Shown one piece after another: positions 16,800 to 24,000 of a stretch of DNA of 64,000 nt. The stretch is from Nonomuraea aurantiaca (GTDB lineage: Bacteria; Actinomycetota; Actinomycetes; Streptosporangiales; Streptosporangiaceae): NCBI RefSeq assembly GCF_020215705.1, contig NZ_JAIWNB010000005.1, positions 248,001 to 312,000 of the forward strand, read 5' to 3'. The notes under the pieces are model-generated. The model was not told where the DNA came from and ran no database searches. It saw only the letters and a program-made list of their open reading frames with translations. Position numbers and translations under genes: made by a program. How positions within the stretch are numbered: the first letter of the stretch is position 1; every line of letters begins with the position of its first letter.

Positions 16800-17855
16800 A
16801 TGCGGGGCAATGCGATGGCACGGTTCACGGCGGCGCTGAAGCGGATCGCCCCATGGGCGGCGCAGAACGCCGACGGCGCGATCGCACTCGGTCTGGCCAT
16901 TGTAGTCGGCGTGCTCGGGATCATGCCGGACGGCATCTTCGGCAAGGACGGCGACAAGGTCCAGGATCAGCTGGTCAGCTCGGCGACCCTGGTGATCCTG
17001 GCGCTGGTGGCCACCGCGCTGCTCCGCGACCGGGTGCGCCAGGCGCCGGTGGAGGAGACCATCACCTCCGGCGCGCTCGCCCAGCTGCCCGTACGACTGG
17101 CCCGGCTGGAGGCGATCGAGGACCTGGTCACTGGCACGCGGCGGGCCCTCGACTCGCTCCAGCTGGTCAGGGTGCTCGGCAGCAGGCAGGAGATCGCGCA
17201 GGCGCACGCCGACGCCCGCAAGGACACCACGAGGTGGAGCTTCAAGGGCGGCACCGGCACCTACCTGCGCGCGGTCACGCTGCCCGAGTGCGTGGCGGCG
17301 GCCAGGAAGGTCAAGCGCCACCTCACGGTCAGGGTCGAGATCATCGACCCGGCCAACGTCGAGGTGTGCGAGACCTACGCCCACTACCGCCGCTCCCTGT
17401 CGGACGCGCCCGACGGCACCGGCGAGACCTGGACGGCCGACCGGGTCAGGAAGGAGTCGTACGCCACGATCCTGGCCGCCTTCTGGCACCGCCAGCGCTA
17501 CGGGCTGCTCGACATCGGCATCGGCCTGTCGTCCACGATGACGACCTTCCGCTGGGACCTGTCGGCCACCCGCCTGATCATGACGGTCGAGGACCCCAAC
17601 CGGGCGATGACCGCGCTGGCCGCCACCTTCTACTACGAGAACTGCGACACCGAGCTGCGGCTCAGCTTCGAGCAGTCCCGGCAGGTGCCGCTGGAGATGT
17701 ACAAGAAGGTGCCGTTGAGCGACGAGCCCACGGTCGAGGAGGTGCAGGAGCTGTTCACCCGGATCTCGATCCCGCTGCCCAGGTCCTACGACGACCGCGA
17801 CGTCGTCGACATCGCCCGCAAGGCGCTGCGCGCCAGGAATCCGTACGACACATGA
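16800..17855 (+). CDS. two-TM membrane protein of unknown function, first gene of a three-gene operon
   Basis: I do not recognise this 351-residue protein. Residues 26-42 and 60-78 are hydrophobic (GAIALGLAIVVGVLGIM and LVSSATLVILALVATALL), so it has two membrane passes followed by a roughly 270-residue soluble domain. That domain contains RWSFKGGTGTYLRAVTLP, then VRVEIIDPANVEVCETYAHY and LSSTMTTFRWDLSATRLIM. The overall rhythm recalls phospholipase-D/HKD-like folds, but no HKD motif is present, so this is only a guess. ATG 16815 is an alternative start. The cupin gene begins in its stop codon, and a phosphatase follows. A membrane sensor in front of soluble enzymes is a layout often seen in conflict or stress systems. 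Confidence 0.65.
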   Translation: MRGNAMARFTAALKRIAPWAAQNADGAIALGLAIVVGVLGIMPDGIFGKDGDKVQDQLVSSATLVILALVATALLRDRVRQAPVEETITSGALAQLPVRLARLEAIEDLVTGTRRALDSLQLVRVLGSRQEIAQAHADARKDTTRWSFKGGTGTYLRAVTLPECVAAARKVKRHLTVRVEIIDPANVEVCETYAHYRRSLSDAPDGTGETWTADRVRKESYATILAAFWHRQRYGLLDIGIGLSSTMTTFRWDLSATRLIMTVEDPNRAMTALAATFYYENCDTELRLSFEQSRQVPLEMYKKVPLSDEPTVEEVQELFTRISIPLPRSYDDRDVVDIARKALRARNPYDT

Positions 17856-18469
17856 GCCGTCACGGTGTCTACCAGCAGCTCGCCCGGGGCCAGGCGCGCC
17901 CGTGGGCGCTGGCGGCGCTGTCGGGCACCGGCATCAGGGGCGTACGCCACCCGCTCGGCTTCGTCTGCCTGCCGCTGGAGCGGGACGGCGGCGAGGGGGT
18001 ATGTCTCCATCTGTGGTCGGCCAGGTTCACGCACGCGGAGAGCACCACGTCGGGCATCCACTGCCACAGCTGGGACCTGCTCAGCCACGTGCTCTACGGG
18101 CAGGTGCGCAACGTGCACGTGGTGGTCACCGACGCGGTGCGCGACCCGACCCACCGGGTGTTCGAGGTGGTCAGCGCCGCGGACGGCGACCGCATCACGC
18201 CCACCCGCCGGACCGTACGCCAGGAGACGGGGCTGGTGGAGGAGTTCGGCCCCGGCGACACCTACACGCTGGCGGCCGGTCGCTTCCACAGCAGCGTCGT
18301 GCCGGCGGGCGGCGAGGCGGCCACGATCGCGCTCGGCCGCGGCCGGCCGGGCAGCCGCGACCTGTCGCTGGGCCCGCTCGGCACCGGCGACCACCACGTG
18401 TCCAGGCAACCGCTCGACGACGAGGAGACGGCACTCGCCGTCAGCCTGATAGCCGCCCACCTGAGTTGA
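17852..18469 (+). CDS. cupin-like metal-binding protein
   Basis: This 205-residue protein has a central cupin-like core. GIHCHSWDLLSHVLYGQVRN supplies His ligands and Asp, and a second His comes in LAAGRFHSSVVPAG about 75 residues later, with the strand pattern of cysteine-dioxygenase-type cupins. It could be a small-molecule oxygenase or a ligand-binding protein. It overlaps the upstream membrane-protein gene by four bases (ATGA) and precedes the phosphatase by nine bases, so all three are co-translated. Confidence 0.7.
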   Translation: MSRHGVYQQLARGQARPWALAALSGTGIRGVRHPLGFVCLPLERDGGEGVCLHLWSARFTHAESTTSGIHCHSWDLLSHVLYGQVRNVHVVVTDAVRDPTHRVFEVVSAADGDRITPTRRTVRQETGLVEEFGPGDTYTLAAGRFHSSVVPAGGEAATIALGRGRPGSRDLSLGPLGTGDHHVSRQPLDDEETALAVSLIAAHLS

Positions 18470-18478
18470 GGGGCCCGA

Positions 18479-19294
18479 ATGGATCTGGATCACGCTCGCG
18501 CGGTCGCCGTCACCGCCGCCGAGGCCGCGGGCGAGCTACTCGTGTCCGGCACCCGCGGCGCGCTCGGCGCCCGGCCCAAGGGCGGTTCGGGCGACGTCGT
18601 CACCGAGCTCGACCTGGCCTCGGAGAAACTGCTGGTCGAGCACATCCTCACCGCCTTCCCGGCGCACTCCGTCATCGCCGAGGAGTCGGGGCTGCTGGGC
18701 GCCGCCGACGGCGAGTGGACGTGGCTGATCGACCCGCTCGACGGCACCAACAACGTGGTGATCGGCCTGCCCGCCTACGTCGTCGGCCTGGCCCTGTGCC
18801 GCTCGGGACGTCCCATGCTGGGGGTGGTGCACGACCCGGTCTCGGCCCAGACCTGGTCCGCGATCCGCGGGCGCGGCGCGATCACCTCCTCCGGCGTACG
18901 GCTGGCCCCGCCGCACAACCCCTCGCCGCACGGCCCGCTGCTGGCGTGGACCCAGGGCTACTCGGTGTCCAGGGACGACCTGACCGTACGGGCCATCAAG
19001 TACGCACTGGAGCTGAGCGCCCGGCGGATGCTGCAGTTGTGGGCCCCGCTGCTGGCGTGGGCGATGCTGGCCAGGGGCGACATCGACGGCATCGTCGGCT
19101 ACCGGGCCGAGGCGGTGGACCTGCCCGCGGGCGCGCTCCTCGCGCGGGAGGCGGGCATCGAGATCCGGGCGCTCGACGGCGGGCCCTTCGAGGAGGGGAT
19201 CGACGGCACGCCCGACAGCCGCAGCTTCGTCGCCACCCACCCGAGCGCCATGCCCGGCCTCCTCGACCTGCTTCGCACCCGCACCGCTATGTGA
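18479..19294 (+). CDS. inositol-monophosphatase family phosphatase
   Basis: This 271-residue enzyme has the family's metal-site motifs: VIAEESG (residues 64-70), WLIDPLDGTNNVVIGLP (residues 81-97) and, late in the chain, AVDLPAGALLAREAG in place of the common WDxAAG. Relatives act on inositol phosphates, fructose-1,6-bisphosphate, histidinol phosphate or 3'-phosphoadenosine 5'-phosphate. The substrate cannot be told here. It ends the operon with the two-TM protein and the cupin. The Trp-to-Val change in the last motif sits in the substrate-facing region and may mark an unusual substrate. Confidence 0.85.
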   Translation: MDLDHARAVAVTAAEAAGELLVSGTRGALGARPKGGSGDVVTELDLASEKLLVEHILTAFPAHSVIAEESGLLGAADGEWTWLIDPLDGTNNVVIGLPAYVVGLALCRSGRPMLGVVHDPVSAQTWSAIRGRGAITSSGVRLAPPHNPSPHGPLLAWTQGYSVSRDDLTVRAIKYALELSARRMLQLWAPLLAWAMLARGDIDGIVGYRAEAVDLPAGALLAREAGIEIRALDGGPFEEGIDGTPDSRSFVATHPSAMPGLLDLLRTRTAM

Positions 19295-19371
19295 TCTCGT
19301 ACTCGCACAGGCCCGCTACCTGACCTCGCACAGGCCCGCTACTTGATCTTGTACTTGCACAGGCCCGTGCC
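19292..19371. repeat. three imperfect tandem copies of the lipoprotein gene's 3' end
   Basis: Copies at 19292-19320, 19321-19343 and 19344-19371 share TGAYCT-GTACT-GCACAGGCCCG. The third encodes the true C-terminus (GLCKYKIK) of the MmpS-like gene. The other two lie after its stop and would encode GLCE-type ends followed by stops. Confidence 0.8.
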
Positions 19372-19785
19372 GGAGGCGACCTTCTTCCCGTCCACGGTGA
19401 TGCGGCAGGCAGCCGGCTTGAGCTGACCGCTCGCGTCCTGGACCGAGCCCGACACGACGGAGACCAGGCGGCCCACGCGCTGCTCGGCACCGGTGAGCTC
19501 GATCGTGGCGGTCCGCGACCAGGGCAGGGTGGCGTTGTTCTCCGTGCCGTCCTCGTCGGCCATGTACATGATCGGCTGCATGGCCCTGCCCTTGCCCAGC
19601 ACCTCCAGCTTGATCGTGCGCGTCGCGGCGGCGGGCGGCGCGGCGCTGGGCGACTCAGCGCTAGGTGACTCGGTGGAGGCGGCGGGTGGGGGCGTCGAGG
19701 GCTGGGCCTGCAGGGGCTCCTGGGCGCCGCAGCCGGCGAGCGCCGCAGCAAGACCGAAATATGCCAACAAACGGTAGATAGTCAT
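19339..19785 (-). CDS. MmpS-like lipoprotein
   Basis: This 148-residue exported lipoprotein has a signal peptide ending in the lipobox LAGC, a Pro/Ser/Ala-rich linker, and a C-terminal domain of the MmpS type: IKLEVLGKG, then TLPWSRTATIEL, then AACRITVDGKKVASG. In mycobacteria MmpS proteins are accessory to MmpL lipid exporters. No MmpL gene is near, so the partner is unknown. ATG 19785 is chosen because the signal peptide begins there. Several extra tandem copies of its last codons lie beyond its stop. Confidence 0.8.
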   Translation of the reverse strand: MTIYRLLAYFGLAAALAGCGAQEPLQAQPSTPPPAASTESPSAESPSAAPPAAATRTIKLEVLGKGRAMQPIMYMADEDGTENNATLPWSRTATIELTGAEQRVGRLVSVVSGSVQDASGQLKPAACRITVDGKKVASGTGLCKYKIK

Positions 19786-19816
19786 GAACCGTATTGTCCC
19801 GGACCCTGACGAGTGG

Positions 19817-20971
19817 TCAGCCGAACGTGACAAGGGCCCACACGCCGGCGAGCAGCCCGACGACCGCCAGGCCCGTGCCGGTGGCCAGGAAGCGGCGCAT
19901 CGGGACGGGCACGTCGTGGCGGCGGCACGACTCGAACCAGAGCAGCGTCGCCAGCGACGCCCACGGCGTGACGACCGGCCCCACGTTGGTGCCGACCAGC
20001 AGGGCCAGCAGGCGATCCTGATCGCTCGACGGGATGACCTCGGCGATGGCCTGGAAGGCGGGCAGATTGTTGATCAGGTTGGACAGCCCGGCACCCACCG
20101 CCGCCGTCCGGTAGGGGTCCCCCTCGGCGCCGATCATCCAGCGCATCAGGTCGGCCAGGCCGTACCGGCTGAGGGTGGGCACCACCAGGAACAGGCCCGT
20201 CACGAAGATCAGCAGCTGCCAGGGGATCAGGCTCCACGTCAGCCGGGCGCGGTCGCGTACGACGAAAGCCACCACGACGACCAGCGCCGCCACCGAGGCG
20301 GCCACGCCGACCTGGACCTTGACCAGCAGCGCGCCGATGAACAGTAAGCAGCCCGCGGCCGCGGCGGCGAACAACACGCGGTCGGCGACCGGCTCCAGCA
20401 GGGGCGGCGTGTAGCGCAGGTCGCGACGCTGGCCCCGGCGCCAGAAGAAGACCCACAGGAAGGCCATCGTCACGGCGATCGAGACGATCTGCGGCACCCA
20501 CATCCGCCCGGCGAACTGCTGGGTGTCGAGCGCGATCTTGTTGATGCCGAGCAGGTTCGTCAGGTTGGAGACCGGCAGCAGCAGGCTGGCGGTATTGGCC
20601 AGCCAGATCGTGGTCATCGCCAGGGGCAGGGCGGCGATGCGCGCCCTGGGTGCCAGCGCCAGCATGACCGGGGTGAGCAGCACTGCAGTCGTATCGAGAT
20701 TGAGAAATATCGTGATAAATGAGGCGAAGGCCGTACATAGGAAGAAGAGCGCGACGTAGTTGCCCCGCCCCAGCACCGCCATCCGCGCCGCGATGGCGTC
20801 GAAGACCTGGGCCTCCTTGGTCAGCTCCGCCAGCACGATGATGCCCACCAGGAAGACGAGCAACGGCCCGATCCCGTCCAGGCTCGCCACGGCCTCCCGC
20901 CACGGCAGCAGCCCGGTCGCCACGAAGACGAGGCCGAGCCCGAGCAGCCCGATCCTGATCCAGTCGAGCAC
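19817..20971 (-). CDS. ArsB/SLC13-type anion permease
   Basis: This roughly 384-residue polytopic membrane protein has about ten hydrophobic segments. It contains FLVGIIVLAELTKEA, NLDTTAVLLTPVML and LVGTNVGPVVTPWASLATLLW, the two Asn/Thr-Pro motifs typical of ArsB and related CitM/SLC13 permeases. It probably moves an anion (arsenite, dicarboxylate or similar) across the membrane. No ars regulator or reductase is nearby, so arsenic resistance is not supported. The start is uncertain: GTG 20971 is used, but GTG or TTG codons 15-35 bases upstream are possible. It diverges from the large STAND gene. Confidence 0.82.
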   Translation of the reverse strand: MLDWIRIGLLGLGLVFVATGLLPWREAVASLDGIGPLLVFLVGIIVLAELTKEAQVFDAIAARMAVLGRGNYVALFFLCTAFASFITIFLNLDTTAVLLTPVMLALAPRARIAALPLAMTTIWLANTASLLLPVSNLTNLLGINKIALDTQQFAGRMWVPQIVSIAVTMAFLWVFFWRRGQRRDLRYTPPLLEPVADRVLFAAAAAGCLLFIGALLVKVQVGVAASVAALVVVVAFVVRDRARLTWSLIPWQLLIFVTGLFLVVPTLSRYGLADLMRWMIGAEGDPYRTAAVGAGLSNLINNLPAFQAIAEVIPSSDQDRLLALLVGTNVGPVVTPWASLATLLWFESCRRHDVPVPMRRFLATGTGLAVVGLLAGVWALVTFG

Positions 20972-21088
20972 ACCGAGACGTCGCCACACCCGTCGATGAT
21001 CGCACAACCTGTTTATGGCCCCACTTCGTGGGGCGGGCTCGGCCGCCCCATGCCTGCAAACGCCGGTCCCACAGGGGATACTGAGGAA

Positions 21089-24000
21089 ATGGCACGTGAC
21101 GGCAGGCCGACAGAGATCTTCGTCAGCTACTCCCCCGCCGACACGGCTTGGGCGACCTGGATCGCCTGGGAGCTGGAGGCGGCGGGCTACCGGACCATGA
21201 TCCAGGCGTGGGACTTCGTGCCCGGCACGAACTTCATCGACTTCATGGACCGCGGCGTCAGCGAGGCGCAGGTGGTGGTGGCCGTGCTCTCGCGCAACTA
21301 CCTCACCTCGCGCTACGGCCGCATGGAGTGGCAGGCCGCGCTCCGCGCCGACCCCGACAACCCGTCCAACAAGCTGGTCACGATCCGGCTCGAGGACGTA
21401 CGCCTCGAAGGGCTGCTGTCCACGATCACCTGGGTGGACCTGCTCGGCGTCACCGATTCGGGCCAGGCCAGGGCGCTGCTGCTGGGCCGGGTCAGGGAGG
21501 CCATGGCGGGCCGGGCCAAGCCGGAGGCGGCGCCCGCCTTCCCGACGGGCGCGGGCCTGCCGCTGCCCGCGCCGACCCTGCCGCCGCCGGGTGAGCGCTC
21601 GCGGGCCCGGCGCGCCCCGGTGTCGGCGCCGAAGTTCCCGCCGTCGGCCACCGCCGACCACGGCCGCGAGTCGCTGACCGTGCTGCACATCGGCGGCCCC
21701 CGGTTCGGCCGGGCACTGCCCGATCCGGGCGAGCCGTTCACGCCCGAGGACATGCAGGCGCGGATCTGGGCGGATCTCACCGAGATGTACGACAGGGGCA
21801 TGCCGCGCCCCGATCTCATGGTGGTCACCGGTGACCTGACCGAGTCGGGCAGCCTGGGGCAGTTCGGGCAGGCGACCCGCTTCCTCACCGACCTGCGGCT
21901 GCTGGTCGGCCTGGAGCCGCACCGGCTGGTGATCGTGCCTGGCCCGCGCGACGTCACCAAGGCGGCGGCCAGCGCCTACTTCCTCACCTGCGAGGCCGAC
22001 GACGTCTCCCCGCAGCCGCCCTACTGGCCGAAGTGGCGGCACTTCGCGGGCCTGTTCGGCGAGGTGTACCAGGGGCTGGACGACCGGGTGTTCGACGGCG
22101 GCCAGCCGTGGACGCTGTTCGAGGTGCCCGACCTGAAGGTGGTCGTCGCCGGGCTCAACTCGACGATGGCCATGAGCCACCTCGAACGCGACGCCTATCC
22201 CCTGCTCGGCGAGGGGCAGGCCGCCTGGTTCGCCGAGCGGCTGCGCCCCTACGAGGAGAGCGCCTGGCTGCGGCTCGGCGCGATCGGGCACCCGCCGTCC
22301 ACGCTGCGCGACGCGCCGACGTACGACCGGATCCTCGCCCGGCGGCTCAACCTGCTCTTCCAGGGCGCGGGAGAGGCCGGTGAGGCCGCCGTCGCCGCGC
22401 CGCGCTCCGGCCACCACCAGGTCGTCGAGATCAGCGCCGGCGGCCTGCGCACCTGGCTGCCCGGCGCCGAGCACCCCGAACGCGTCTCCCACACCTGGCG
22501 GGCCGCCCAGTCCACCTTCACCGGAGAGGCGCCGCCCGCCCGCGCCCCCGAGCCCGCGCCGGTCGAGCGCGAGCCGGGCCCGGTGGACCTGCTGCTCGAT
22601 CGGATCATCGAGGTCTGCGAGGCCAGGCACGAACGGGCCAGGATCCGCCGGTTCGCCGCCCACCTGGTCGTCACCCATCCCGAGGACGGGTTCGTCCGGC
22701 AGACGATGATCGGCGCGCACGTGGGCGAGCTGACCGCCGCCGAAGCCGATCATTTCGTCCGGCAGGCGCACGCCGCCGACCTCGCCGCCGAGCTCGTCTA
22801 CCAGGGGCCGCCCCCGGCCAGGTCGCTGCGTGACGAGCTCATGCGCAGAGGTGTGCGGCTGCGCAGCTTCACCGAGTTCCAAGGCCTGCTGGACCTGTCG
22901 GGTTATGTCGCCGAGCAGACGGCCCGGCTCACCAACGACCGCCGCTACCCGCCCAGCCTGTACGTCCCCCAGCGCTACCGCGAGCTCGACCGCCCCGGAC
23001 ACCAGGTCAGGGAGGGCCTGACCGACGAGCTGATGCGGCTGCTGGCCGCCGACCACGGCCGGTTCCTGCTGCTGCTGGGCGACTTCGGCCACGGCAAGAC
23101 GTTCGCGCTGCGCGAGCTGGCCAGGCGCATCCCGGCCGAGCTGCCGCACCTGACGCCGATCCTGATCGAGCTGCGGGCGCTCGACAAGGCACACTCCGTG
23201 GACGCGCTGGTCGCCGCCCATCTGGCGAGCCACGGCGAGGAGTTCATCGATCTCAAGGCGTTCCGTTACCTGCTGCGGCAGGGGCGAATCGTGCTGCTGT
23301 TCGACGGGTTCGACGAGCTCGTCACCCGGCTCACCTACGACCGGGCGGCCGACCACCTGTCGACGTTACTGGCCGCGGCCGAGGACAAGGCGAAGATCGT
23401 GGTCGCCAGCCGTACCCAGCACTTCAAGTCGCACTCCCAGGTGCTCACCTCGCTCGGCGAGATGGTCGGCGTGCTGCCGCAGCGGCGGGTGCTCAGCGTC
23501 GAGGACTTCACCCACGACCAGATCCGCGCCTACCTGGCCAACCGCTTCGACGACGGCGACGCGGCGGCGGCGCGCATGTCGCTGATGGAGAGCATCACGG
23601 ACCTGCTCGACCTGGCCCAGAACCCGCGGATGCTGAGCTTCATCGCCGACCTCGACGCCGACCGCCTCCGTACGGTGGCCGGCGCCCGCCACACGATCAG
23701 CCCCGCGCTGCTCTACGAGGAGATCCTCGGCTCGTGGCTGGCCTTCGAGGAGCGGCGGGCCAGAGTGCCGGGGTCGCCGACTCCCCTGACCACCGACGAG
23801 CTGTGGCAGGTCGTGACGGGGCTCGCGCTGCGGCTGTGGGACTCGGGCGAGTCGCTGCTGGGCGTCGACGAGCTGACCGAGTACGCCGAGACGCTGACCG
23901 GCCTGGCCGGCGGGCAGCTGTCCGCCGAGCACGCCGCCCACGCGGTGGGCTCGGGGAGCCTTCTGGTGCGCACCGAGGAGGGCATGTTCGGGTTCATCCA

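Noticed and set aside
19817..20971. Arsenic resistance operon
   Set aside because: The permease is ArsB-like in fold, but no arsR, arsC or ATPase is near.
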